A stretch of DNA of 64,000 bases, from positions 35,992,557 to 36,056,556 of the forward strand of contig JANCRA010000008.1 in the NCBI GenBank assembly GCA_024362935.1. The letters are read 5' to 3'. Position 1 is the first letter of the stretch; each line of letters begins with the position of its first letter. Position numbers and translations under genes: made by a program. Source of the stretch: Setophaga petechia (Eukaryota > Chordata > Aves > Passeriformes > Parulidae). Shown in pieces: positions 23,533 through 34,440 of the stretch. The notes below the pieces were generated by a model. That model had not been told where the DNA came from. It saw only the letters and a list, made by a program, of their open reading frames with translations, and did not search any database.

Positions 23533-23930
23533 TTAAAAAAGGCTTTGCCATGGTGTCCCACAGGGGTCTGTGTTGGGAAGTAACAGTCTGGAGAGGAGTA
23601 AAACAGAATGAATGAAAACCTGGCTGGACCGTCAGGTTAGTGAACTGAAGTTAGTGGCTGGTGCTTTGCCTGGTGGTCAGTAAAAACTGGAGGATCTCTG
23701 GAGTGTCTCCTTGGAGTTGGCCTGTTTCTTTTCTCTATTGGTGACCTGTAGGAAGAAGCAGAAGGTACCTTGCTGCATTTTCCAAGTCTAAGGAGGAAAA
23801 CGAACAAGAGGCAGCAGTTGACAAGCTTGGAGGCAGGACTGCTGTACAGAATGTCCTGGGCATTCTCCAACCCGGAGAAATGGGCCAACAGAGACATTGT
23901 AAAGTTGAGGAAGAATAACACAGTCCCTCA
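23533..23930 (+). mobile_element. CR1 LINE ORF2 fragment, diverged
   Basis: Several blocks agree in order with the 3' half of CR1 ORF2, which encodes the reverse transcriptase. They are 'ggctttgccatggtgtccc', 'aacctggctggaccgtcag', and 'ggagaaatgggccaacagag' (one base changed or missing relative to the usual motif) followed by 'attgtaaagttgaggaa'. The middle is heavily scrambled and contains stops and indels. Similarity is uncertain beyond about 23930, although the region to 24060 is less AT-rich and may belong to the same copy. Confidence 0.65.
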
Positions 23931-24060
23931 CAGTCACATTTTTTGTATTTATATATGGACAAGAAATGGTGATCAGGATCACAGAGCAAGGCTCTTTCTT
24001 GTGGGCAGGAGGTTAGAGCTGCAGAGACCACTCAAAGTTTACCTGATCAGCATAGATTAT

Positions 24061-25556
24061 TTTATGATTTTATGAGCTCCTAAGGTACCTAGTAACACTA
24101 GGTATTTGGATTCTAGGAAATCAGCATTTTTAGGCAAATTTGTGTGCATGACCTCTTGAGCTTAATACACGGATTATAGGACATCCATTTTCAGCCACAG
24201 TTTGGAAGATTATTTCTGTGGGATTTTTTATACAGTGATAAATTTCACCTAGATTATCACCTTTCCTCCTCCATCATGTTAATCACAACAATTCTTGATA
24301 TGTGTGGGAATTCATATCTACACTTCTGCACTGTTAAATTTTCTTTATAAGTCTTACTTTTTCTCTGTTGCCTATTGACATAAATTTTAAAGTATGAGGA
24401 ATTTTTTTTATAATTGTAAATAGCAGCCTGTCAGTAGGGGTATTGTAATTAAGTAGGTGTATTTCATGACCAGGTACTTTTGTCCTTTCTCTTCTTAAGA
24501 AAGACCAAATCTTCTCCTTAATGATGACAAGACCACGATTGATTTCTGACAAGAGAAAAAAAATTACACAATACTTTCACTGCAGAATTTTCCTTTGAAC
24601 TAGAAAGTTCTTTAATATAGATGAGAGCTGTTCTACTGAAGCTTTAAGATAATAATTTTAATTAGGGTTCATTTGAATTTTTAGTGGCTACTGTTTGAAT
24701 AAGGATGTAAATGAAGGGAATATTTTTCATATTTTTTAAAGGTACAAGTATGTATATGACAAAAAAAGAATATATTTGCTTTATTTAAGGACAATTTTTC
24801 TTTCTATTTTAAAAGTGATTTAGATTAGTTTGAAAGTAATAAAATGTGTTAAGATTTTCAAAGGTGTATTTGTCATACTAGCCCTATAAAGCAATGTGCC
24901 ATAAAAAATTTTAACAACAACAAAAAAAAAGAGTTATGCGATACTCAATATCGGAGACGTGGCCCTTAAAACTGATCATAGAACTAGAATAGAAATGTAC
25001 AGTTATCTTTGAAATTCAAGTAAGTTAGTTCTTCAGCACATTGTAAAAGAATTCTGTAAGCCTGTGGGCGTCTTGTCTGTTATCTTTCCTTGAAAAAACA
25101 CAAAAATGCAACTTGGTGATAAATTGTGTGCAATAGCTTGTGTTTAGTGGAAAAAAAATCAAATAATTTAAAATTTAATTTATTAAGTTTTTCAAGTACT
25201 GGATTCATCAGCACACCCTGCTGCCAAAATCTTCTCCGAGTATCCAGATAGTAAAAAGCCTGAAAACCCAACACTGTTTCCAGAATTTAGTTCTTGGAAG
25301 CCTTGAAACTTGTTCTGCTTTTCCATGATCGGTGTATGCTAATATATTAGTGAATTACTACTTTAAAGCCTTGCTCACCCTTTTGTTTTGACTCCATTCT
25401 CCCTCTCCTTTTCTTCCTCATGCCAATCCCTCTCTTTTACTCTCCTCTCCCTTCCAAGCATGAGTTCACACACAGTGAACTGTGTCAGGTCTCGGACTTG
25501 TGTAGCCATCTCATGAGATCAGCTGGGTGTTCCACCAGTAGGTCTAATGGAAATGA
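24061..25556. other. AT-rich single-copy DNA, no gene recognised
   Basis: No interspersed repeat, exon or RNA gene was recognised. A pyrimidine-rich patch lies at 25385-25455 shortly before the LTR insertion site. Confidence 0.6.
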
Positions 25557-25561
25557 GTGTT
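25557..25561. repeat. 5-bp target-site duplication, left copy (GTGTT)
   Basis: GTGTT directly precedes the TG start of the LTR and is repeated exactly after its CA end at 26845-26849. A 5-bp duplication fits integration by an ERVL-type (class III) or some class I elements. Confidence 0.85.
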
Positions 25562-25855
25562 TGTCGTGGGTTTACAGGAAGTAAGTTTTCTGGGAATGGA
25601 GTGGCCAGAGGCCAATAGGTGTCCAGATCTTAAATTGACACTAGGCTTGGCCACTGAGGGTGGATGCGCCTCTGAGAACACAGGGGTTAGAAGCAGCACT
25701 CCCTTGGGCTTGCTCTCTTTTGATTTCCGGCCAGCAAAGAGGCAAGGCCTCCCCTGCCCGGCTCTGAGCTGGGCGGGGGAGGGGAAAACCTGCGGCCCGG
25801 CAGAGGTAGGTCCTGACCCCTCAGGATGGAAGGGTGGTGGGGACACCAGGAGGCG

Positions 25856-25971
25856 TTGGGCAGCCCCCCCCCCCCCCAGGAGAGACAGAGGGAGAGAGAG
25901 ACCCCGAGAAGATTTGGGCAGCCCCCCCCCCCCCCCCAGCTAGAAGATGAGAGAGAGAGAAAGCTGGTACG
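25856..25971 (+). repeat. 58-bp tandem duplication with two C-runs inside the LTR
   Basis: 'ttgggcag' followed by 14 C occurs at 25856-25877 and again, followed by 16 C, at 25914-25937. The period is 58 bp and each copy continues into a GA-rich segment (gagagagagag). The copies differ by several substitutions. The C-runs can vary in length and, on the minus strand, are G-runs. Confidence 0.85.
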
Positions 25972-26656
25972 GGCCTGTGGCCTTGAAGTGATATCGGCTG
26001 TGAAGAAGGAGGGGGAAGGGGGAGTGCAGCAGGGAAGGAGCCTGGCCGCCTGCAGAAGTTTGTTAACCCCTTTCTGGACAATGAAGACCTCACAGAGCAT
26101 TTGGACCTTTCCTGGAGGGAGATGGAGTGGATGATAAAGTGGAAATGGGCAAGAGAATGATAGTCGGAGCAGTGAGTGAGGTTGGGAGAGTGAAGAAGAG
26201 GCCGGAAGGAGATGATGGAGTAGCTGGTTGCTGGACTCTTTTTGGTACAGCCACGGACAGAACCATGCTTCCTCGCGACACAGAGGCTGCATGCAGGGGG
26301 GAGGCGATGGCTCAGAATGAGAGGGTTCAGTTTTGGAGACCCCCCGCCCCAGGGGGTAGACAAGTATGGGGGGGACAAGAGGTCCCGAGATGAGAGAAAA
26401 CTGTGCCTTTTTTTTGGAACTGGTCAAAGCACCCTTAAAAGGATAACCCTTTGAAGTAGCTCTGTTCCATGTCCAGCGGTGAGAGCGCTGGGCATGCAAG
26501 GAAGAGGTCACCATGGCCCCAAGAAGGACTCCTCTCCTCTTGATGGACTGGAATTGAGTATTTACTGGGTGATGGATGGAGACTTGAAATTTGGAAGATG
26601 TATTGGAAATGTGGTGGGGGGAGGAGGAAATGTTTTTGTGGAGTTTTCATTTTTCC

Positions 26657-26658
<2 letters not shown>

Positions 26659-26688
<30 letters not shown>
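26659..26688 (+). repeat. (GT)15 microsatellite
   Basis: Fifteen perfect GT units lie inside the LTR, shortly upstream of its poly(A) signal, and are followed by a T-run. Such long pure repeats are usually length-polymorphic. Confidence 0.95.
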
Positions 26689-26690
<2 letters not shown>

Positions 26691-26719
26691 TTTTTTTTCT
26701 TTCCTTTTGTAGTTTAGTT

Positions 26720-26725
26720 AATAAA
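26720..26725 (+). terminator. LTR poly(A) signal AATAAA
   Basis: AATAAA followed at once by a T-rich tract lies 119 bases before the LTR end, a normal place for the R region signal that ends retroviral transcripts. It could also end host transcripts reading through on the plus strand. Confidence 0.55.
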
Positions 26726-26844
26726 CTTTTTTTTTCCTAAGGTAGAGGCCTGCTTTGCTTATTTCCTGGTCTCATCTCACAGCAAACACCAGGGAAGTAT
26801 ATTTTCATAGGGCATTGGCATTGTGCCAGTGTCAAACCATGACA

Positions 26845-26849
26845 GTGTT
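26845..26849. repeat. 5-bp target-site duplication, right copy (GTGTT)
   Basis: An exact repeat of the five bases before the LTR (25557-25561), which fixes the element's right boundary. Confidence 0.85.
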
Positions 26850-28343
26850 CCTTTCTGGTACTGTCAGAGCTTCAGGGGGACTATGACCACAGAGTTTTAG
26901 CATGGCTTACTCCATCCTTGGACACTTTTCCTGGAATAATTATGTAGGGCAAATATAATCCTAGAAACAAGAAGTTTCACCAAATCATCATCAGCATGAC
27001 ACAAGAAATTCAGGGCTAGTTAAAGAAAGAAAAGAGCAATAGAAAAAATATCAAGGTAGGTTTTTGTTTTTTGTTTTTTTTTTTTCCCACACCAGCTGTT
27101 GTTGCCGGTCAGAAAAACAAATGAAATTCACATACACACAATGGAAAGTGATACTAGATATGCTAGCATGGACTGTAACATATTTTTTACTCTGGGTAAG
27201 CATCAGATGTAGATCTTAATATGGATCTCATTAAAGCAGTATAATTTATTTACACAGTCTCATGGTGCAAAAATTTGGCTTTATTTGGGAGGATATTGTC
27301 AGTTTACATCAAAGTGTGTTTATTAGAGGAATTTACTTCAGGACTAAGGATGTTAATTAATGCTGCTGCAAGTAAAGTAACTGTTGTTGACTGCAAAGAT
27401 GCAATTTTGCATTATCTCTGTAAACAACTTCTGTTCCTGCTGAAAAACTCTCTTATCTCAAAAAAGGATATTAAAAAACCAAAGAAACAAACAAACAAAA
27501 AATCTGATTAACTAACTCTGCCACAAACCAATTTAATTAAATTATAATCCTCTTTATTTTTAATCTAATTCTGTTATGATCTCCCACTTCATTTCTGATG
27601 ATATTAACTGGGTATCTTTTTTTTTTTCTTTTTTTTTTTTTTTGTTCCATTTCTCTGTGCTCCTTCCATTTTTCTTTTTAAGTATGGAGGATTTTTTAGG
27701 GTGACTGTTGGATTGCTGGAAAAGTGTCCCAACTGATTTAATTAGTGTCCAGTGTAGTGCAGTAAAATTTAACTTTCAATTAGCCACCAGGGCCAAAAAT
27801 TGTCCTCTTGAGCATGAAGAATAAAATTTCAATACTTTACTCTCTATATAAAAAGATTCTCTTGAGTTATAGAAGGAGATTAAAAATTTTGCTATCAAAG
27901 GTGGTGAGTTTGCCAAATGTTACTTTGTAAGTAACTCTAAAATGCTGGGAATATTTTCAACATGTTATGGAATAAAATGAGAGGTGGAGATATCATACTA
28001 ACTGATTGACTTGGCATTATTGCAAATGGAAATAATCCTTTATTTTTCTAGAAAGATCCTTTTGTATGTTAAATTTGTTTTCAGTATATTTTTAAAAATG
28101 CTTTTGCAAGAATTGTTTGTTCTGCTCACATCTGCTCTTTAAAACACGTTCATTAAGGCAAATATTTGATGGCAGATAAAGAAGAAATGTCATATTTACT
28201 GTCTTATTCACTGTCTAATATGAAAACACATGACTGTTATATTAAGATGTTCTTCCTCTGGAGTTAGTATTATGCAGGAAAAACATGATTGTAGCATACC
28301 AGTAAACCACACAAATGAACCAAAGAAACCCCAACCAACTGAT

Positions 28344-28369
28344 CAACCAACCAACCAACCAACCAAACC
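28344..28369 (+). repeat. (CCAA)n microsatellite
   Basis: About six CCAA units, with a few further imperfect units just upstream (from about 28329) and an A/C-rich end. Confidence 0.85.
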
Positions 28370-28517
28370 AAAAGACCCAAAAAGCTTAGGGGGTTTATCA
28401 AGTATTCATTGAAAACTATTCTTATATAGTTTGATTTTACACCTCTTCCTGTACTCAGTGTGTTTACTTTTTTGTCTAATTTTTTTCTTCATTCTAATAT
28501 TGTGTACCAGAGCTATG

Positions 28518-28563
28518 CTCCTTCCTTCCTCCCTTCCTTCCTCCCTCCCTCCCTACCTCTCCC
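28518..28563 (+). repeat. (CTTC/CTCC)n polypyrimidine microsatellite
   Basis: A 46-base stretch is almost pure pyrimidine, made of CTTC and CTCC units. The other strand is all purine, a composition able to form triplex DNA. Confidence 0.85.
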
Positions 28564-29485
28564 TTGCTCTCATTCGTCAATTCATTGCTTGGTTTGGTGC
28601 TGGGATTTTCTCTCCAGGCAGGTTTATGGGCATGACAAGTAAATATCTTCATCTGTGATATTTGGTAAATAGCCTTATAGTAGAGAATGGAGTAGAGTTT
28701 GGTTCAGAATTTTCAAAATCTAATAGCTATGGGCATCAAGTTTCTCCAGACATTACTGATCATGTAGTCTTTGTTTCTGTGCAAAAACTAAGGCAGGCAA
28801 TCATAGGATGTGAAAGTGTAAGACTTGTAAAATATTCCTGCTTTGAGTACAATTATAATATGTGCTGAGGCATCCTAGATAGGGAAAAATTACTGTTGAA
28901 TAAAGATTTCATTTCTGTTTTGTGATAAATTTAGCAGTATTTTTATCTTCTGAAATGACTGGGAGGTTGAGAGATGGTAGTTATATCTAGACTTAAAATA
29001 ATATTCAACTAGTAATATATGTTGGCTCCATTGTCACAAATTAGATTTTGCAACCAATATAGAGAGCATAAAGAACTGTGAAAGGTATTTTTATTTTGTG
29101 CTTATATAGATTTATCTTTCTTTTTTTTTTTTTCCCCAAGGGGGACATTTAGCCTTTCTTATCATTATCTGTAGAAATCATAAAATAAAATCATTAAGTC
29201 CTTAATAAGAAAGGATGGTGGAAGCAAGATATTATACTGTAACCAATAAATCATGCATTACTAACTTTTTTACAATTTAGAGGATGACCATGTCTCAGAA
29301 AGAGCTTTTCATAAGACAAATTTTGTAATGAAAAATAGTTTGTAGAATTTGTTGTCATGAAATTTTAGAAAAAAAGTTCAATGACATTTAAAATTGCTTG
29401 AATACTTCTTATAATTTGTTTTACGCACTATTGTGAGTTATAGAAAGATTGACTCAAAACTTTGAATTTTTTTATTTGTAGCAAT

Positions 29486-29547
29486 ACCACTTAAAGCTAG
29501 AATATTATTGCAGTGCACCACTTAAAACTAGGATATTATTGCAGTGT
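29486..29547 (+). repeat. 31-bp tandem duplication (two copies)
   Basis: Two head-to-tail copies of a 31-bp unit starting 'accacttaaa' lie at 29486-29516 and 29517-29547, identical at 28 of 31 positions. All three differences are transitions. The unit matches no repeat family I know. Confidence 0.9.
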
Positions 29548-32500
29548 ACCAAGGTCTGAATGCTTTTCCTGCCATCAGTGGGTGACATATCCTACAACAG
29601 GTCAATGCAAAAAAAGCATCTCTTGCTGATCATTTTATCTAGATGTGATTTCATACTTGTTTTAAGAATAAAAAGTGTAAGCTGTCGATAATATTTTTTG
29701 CTCTTCCCAATTTTCTGACTTAAGTCTTGGTTCTTGTCAGTGAGGTCAGGTACAAAAATTATAAATTTCTGTACCACAGCAGAGTCTGGAATATCATTAC
29801 AGCTTTTGTTCTTTTTCTTCACCTAACCTTTTTGCTCTTTGAATATGTTACCCATTTTGTTTTTGTACTACAGAAATATTTACTATCAGAGAAAAATCTG
29901 CCTTCAAATACACATATTTGAAGAAATGCATGTAGAAAGTCTCATTCACATTAAAAGATTTTCTTCCTTATCTATGTGGTGACCTCTAAGTCCTCATTCT
30001 GGAGAAAGAAAATAGTGAAATGTATTTGTTTTAAACAGGGCAAATAGGTGTCCTGAGTATCAATTTAGAGCAGGCTTTTAAAGTATCAGTGCAAAAAGGT
30101 TTTCATGCATTATAATTTTGTAAATCTTAACAGAAAATTTTGATAATTTCAAAATTTATGGCGGCATATATAAGAGTGAGAATCAAAAATAATTCTTCCT
30201 ATATCAAAATAAAATTAGTATCTTTACCAAATTCTACCTTTGGCAATCTGAGACCTTATTCATGCTTTGAAAATGACAGCTGGTAATATTGGGTATTCCT
30301 TTATCTGCAGTATTAATGGTGACTCAATTTTCTTCTTTCTGTGACTGTAATATATAGTAATATATGCTGTGCAATATTTAGTGATGTATTACATTATATG
30401 AAGTTATTCTGTGAAGCAGGATTATTTTGATGGAGAGACAGCTGGTAGAAACAAAAAGAGGCATAAGTAAGCAGAAAAGAAAATTCTGAGTATATAGGAT
30501 TTCTCAATGAGTTTCTGTTATTTCATTGTCCCACTTAGACTGAATTGATTAGCAACAGTAAGTACACCAACACTGCCTCTTCCACCTCAAGCTCTATTGA
30601 CAAACCTACATAAAACAAGGTGAGAGACCATTCTCTAGGTTTAAGGCCAAACTATATTACTTATCCTTGGATTGTCTCTTGACTATTTGGTAAGATAGTT
30701 TCCTTAAGATATATGAATATAATTTTTGTTTATATTGTCTCCCCTTATCAGAATGTCTAAAATAGGGTGAAAATGGAATCACAGGCTACTTTCTTACCAA
30801 GAAATGGGCAGTACATATTGAAATCCCTCATGTGTGGCAATTGAGCAAATGTAGTGCAGAGCTAGTGATGTAGAAGTCTGGAAGTTCAGGAGTAAATTTG
30901 AGTTGCATTGACCAGACAAGCTTAAAGTAAATGGAAAGTTGCAGTTATTTGTGCAGTCTCTTGTATATTATGGCTCACTTGATGATTCACATGACTTTGA
31001 TGGAGGTCTGAGTTGTGAAAGTAGAGTTTCTACTTCCTGACCCCTTCCAATCCTTGCAGAGGTTTTGTTGGTTTTCTTGTTATTAAGCTTGTATTAGCCT
31101 AATCTCAGAAAATAAAAGTTCTATTTAAATAGAGGTCATGAGAAACAAAACAACCAAAAATCTATTATGGATTTTTAAGGATGCTTATAAGCTCTCTGTG
31201 AAACTACATGAACTTGGTACTTCTGCACATCCTTATTTACAACAGTTCTGTACCCACAGAAAAAATTCTTATGTGTATGGATTTTTCTACAACAAGTTTA
31301 TTCAATCAGGTCTGAGACACTGAATTTAAAGCATGCAATATATTTTTTTTCTGCTGGTCTGAAGGAAAATGAACAGAAATATTACTTTCAAAAATATTAG
31401 TGGTGTCCTCCATTCTTGGTAGAAAACAAAGTATAATTTAATATTCTTTTGTGTTTTATCTCAGTCATATATGCTTGCTTTTAAAAAAATATTTCTAACC
31501 CTACTTTTTTTTTTTTTGGTGGGGTTTCTAATTCTCACAATGCTTTAAAAGTCAGCTGAGCATAAATTTAGTAGAAAAGATTAGGAAAGCCACTAAAATA
31601 TTTGACTGAGATCTATAAAATTATTCTGCCAAAAAGAAGGTGACTCTCTAAGGAAGAGGATAACAATTCTATTTTACATTAGCAGTAAGAATTCTTCTCT
31701 AATCTAATTCTTCGTAATCTTATTATTTTGATATGTATTGCTCTGAAGATCTCTCTGTCAGTTTATGTATCCTTCCTAACAGTCTTCTACAGCATTACAA
31801 ATGTGTAAGGCTTCCAAAATCAAAAGAGTTTTAGGAAATTATTATTCAGGAATTGAAATATGATGCATATGCAAATGTAAAAGGATAGAGGGTATGCAAA
31901 AATGAAGCTTCATTTTTAAAGGAAAGGAATGATAACCCCCCAAAAGGAGATAAAAATGGATTTAAAATTTCAATCTCTTCTGCTAATCCTTGATTTTGCC
32001 CTCATCTAAAAACAAAGGATAAAAATAGAATATAACTTCATATTCATGGTTAAATCACAGGACACAGGAAACTGTTCACTGATCAATTTTAAGGTCGAAA
32101 TTGATATTTTTGTTATAAAGTTAATTGAATCAAAACTTAATGTACAATAGGACTTAGTATCTGAATACTAAGTTTCTACCTGTTCTTTGTCTGTCTTTCT
32201 GTACATGTTCATTAAAAACTTAGGAAATGGCTGTGAACTGGTACTACAGGGATCATCCCTGGCTGGTTGTGTACATCAGAATCATGTCAAGAGAAAGGAC
32301 CCCTTGTCTGAGAGCTCTAAAATCAGGAAGATAATTATTAACATCTGAGAATGAAAGTTTTTTCATCAAAGAAAATACAGTTGTCTTTTTCTTTTTTCAA
32401 GTCCTTTCTTTATTTCTAATTTTTCCTCTGGGTATATTTTGGACATTCAGGATTTCTTAACAGAGGAAAAAAAAAGTAACTTGTGTGAACAAAATCAGGC

Positions 32501-32744
32501 CATGTGCATGGAAGAAACCAGTTTATTACTTTTTGTGATATCCATACCTTTTCTCTGCATTATGTACAGAATCAATTGTAACTAACCTTTGGCCTATTGA
32601 CAGTCAATAAAGATATTTGTAAAGAAGACAAGTGCTTCACTGTGGTTATTTTGAGAATCTGTTTCCAATGTTTTGAAGTATGTTTTTCTCTGCTGCTATC
32701 ATCTCTCCCACATTAGAAGAGTTCATTAAAAACCAGACCAAATA

Positions 32745-32895
32745 AAACCGAAAAGAAACAAAATGACAAAAAAACCCAACAAGACAACAAAACCCCCAAA
32801 CAAAACAAAACAATACCAAAAAAAGAGCAAAAGAATACTCCGACCGAAAACAAAAGAAAAAACAAAACCAAACCTAAACTCAAACACCAAACCAG
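32745..32895 (+). repeat. A/C-rich low-complexity tract
   Basis: About 150 bases of degenerate AAAC/AACCC units with almost no T on the plus strand. The complementary strand is G/T-rich and therefore gives an open minus-strand frame (32713-32946) with a repetitive Leu/Phe/Val/Ser-rich product, not a real gene. Confidence 0.75.
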
Positions 32896-33990
32896 ATTTA
32901 TCTGTTTTAGTCCACTAACCAATGTATAAATGATAAAAAGCTGCATAGTTGAAGACTGAGCTACAAACTGTTTTTCTGTGTATTTGGAACCTGTGCAGGC
33001 CTAATAGCATCAAGAGGAGAGATGGAGAGGAGTGTGCACTCTGTCCCACTGTTTTAAAATCATGTCAGTGTCTCTGGTTTACTTTTTCTCATAAGAGCCT
33101 GTGAAAGTCCTGTTATATTGGTGTTGGTTTCACAGAGTGACCTCTTAGAAAGGTTTAAACTATCTTTACTTCTGTACTGGGATCAGTTCTGTGATAAAAG
33201 TCCATTAGTCTTTAGTTTCACATATATATTGCACATCTTTCTTATTTCTGATAGGAAAATTTAGCCATAGAAGGAACAATATTTCCTCTCCTCAGGAACA
33301 TGGTAGGAACACTTTATCTGTCAAATTATATTTTCGTATGGATTCTTCTTTTCTGAGCAGCTTGACATGAGAAGATTAGGGTATGAAATCTCCTTTATCT
33401 CTCATCTCTGAGAAATGGTATTGCTTGTACATGCCAGAAATATTTCTAATATTGCAGTTGCTATATTTGCCAAGCCTAATGTAAAAAGTATGACAAAAAT
33501 CCAGAAATTACATTTTTTGTGAGCAATCTGATTTATTTCTGTTGTTGTGACTTACATATTTTATGTATAGATACATATATATTGCTATATGTAATCAGCC
33601 ACAATAATGTAAAGCTTAAAAGAGACCAACAACTCCAATATGTCATGAAGTACAAAGTGCTGCAAACTAGTAGAATATATGAATGGAACCAGAAGATAGG
33701 CTGAGGAAAGGACTGCTGATAGAGTTTCCTTGCATATGCTCTACCAACACACCTTGACAAAACCAGAACAGAATTTGTGATCTTTTTTTTCTGATACAAT
33801 CTCTGCATTCTAATTATTCTTCAAAGTCTTAAATCTTCTCTTCCCTTTCTCTTTTCATTTACTTGAAACTGTATTTTTTCACCCTTAACTCCTACTGTAT
33901 TTTTTTTCTATTTCACGCCCTACTCTATCTCATTCTACCATCGCAGATCTTTCTCAGTGATCAATATCCTCTCCCAAGGTGTATCTTTTC

Positions 33991-34440
33991 CGTCCTAAGG
34001 CATTCATCACTCTGCTTTAATCTTCTCCATCTGGTGGGGTTTCTATCCACACATCTATTCAATGGGCCTGTGGAGAGCACCAACATTTCTTATTTCCTGC
34101 ATCTTCATTACTCTGAGCAGCGCTGCGTAGGTGGAACGTTGGTGAGGAGCGGGACAGCACCACACTGATGTGCTGTGATGTGCCGCTGAGCGAGCTTTTA
34201 TCCCGTCCTTTCCTTTATGTTTCACCTGGTCCAAGCAGAGCAACATCCATCAAGGCCAGAGACAAAAGACAAAGCATCAGCTAAAAGATCTGTCATTGGA
34301 CCTGGCCTTGCTCAGGGATTAGAAAAGGTAGGAGTGCTTTGCTGGAGTTCTGTCTCTAGATGGCACAGTACGCACCACATAACAGGGCTGTGCTGTAAAC
34401 ATCTGTGTAATAACACACTGTATACTGTGAACAAATACCA
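33991..34440. other. GC-richer patch, possible promoter or LTR remnant
   Basis: The patch is less AT-rich than its surroundings and has several CpG pairs between 34120 and 34210. On the minus strand a TATA-like 'gggataaaagctcgctc' (plus 34188-34204) is followed about 30 bases downstream by a GC-rich segment, as at a core promoter or in an LTR. I could not match it to a known LTR and found no terminal motifs. Open frames here (34055-34246 minus, 34217-34468 plus) are not recognised. Confidence 0.3.

Larger units (their letters stand above)
25562..26844 (+). mobile_element. complete solo LTR of a passerine ERV (1283 bp)
   Basis: The element starts TGTCGTGGGTTTAC and ends GTCAAACCATGACA. The two ends are inverted copies of each other at 11 of 14 positions, with the TG...CA termini required for retroviral integration, and it is flanked by GTGTT duplications. 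There is no internal region, so it is a solo LTR left by recombination between the two LTRs. Inside are a 58-bp tandem duplication with two C-runs, a TATA-like TTAAAAGG (26435-26442), a GT microsatellite (26659-26688) and a poly(A) signal AATAAA (26720-26725) followed by a T-rich stretch. That order supports the plus orientation. It is far richer in G+C than its surroundings, which also produces long chance open frames, including 275 codons on the minus strand. I recall this LTR type as common in songbirds, but give no family name. Confidence 0.88.
26850..33990. other. AT-rich single-copy DNA, no gene recognised
   Basis: About 7 kb without a recognisable exon, RNA gene or transposon. It holds T-runs (27068-27085, 27619-27643, 29121-29135, 31507-31519), the simple repeats and the 31-bp tandem duplication listed separately, and an A/C-rich tract at 32745-32895. 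Open frames of 60-100 codons are AT-biased and match nothing known. Confidence 0.6.

Noticed and set aside
23637..24075. Cluster of overlapping frames on both strands as a gene
   Set aside because: The region contains CR1 ORF2 blocks with indels, and the open frames do not match the reverse-transcriptase frame.
28329..28369. CCAA repeat as a protein-coding Pro/Thr/Gln repeat
   Set aside because: The frame that yields the repeat is only 60 codons long and the tract is a simple tetranucleotide microsatellite.
32713..32946. 77-codon minus-strand frame as a membrane peptide
   Set aside because: It is the translation of a low-complexity A/C tract, so its hydrophobic repetitive product is an artefact of composition.
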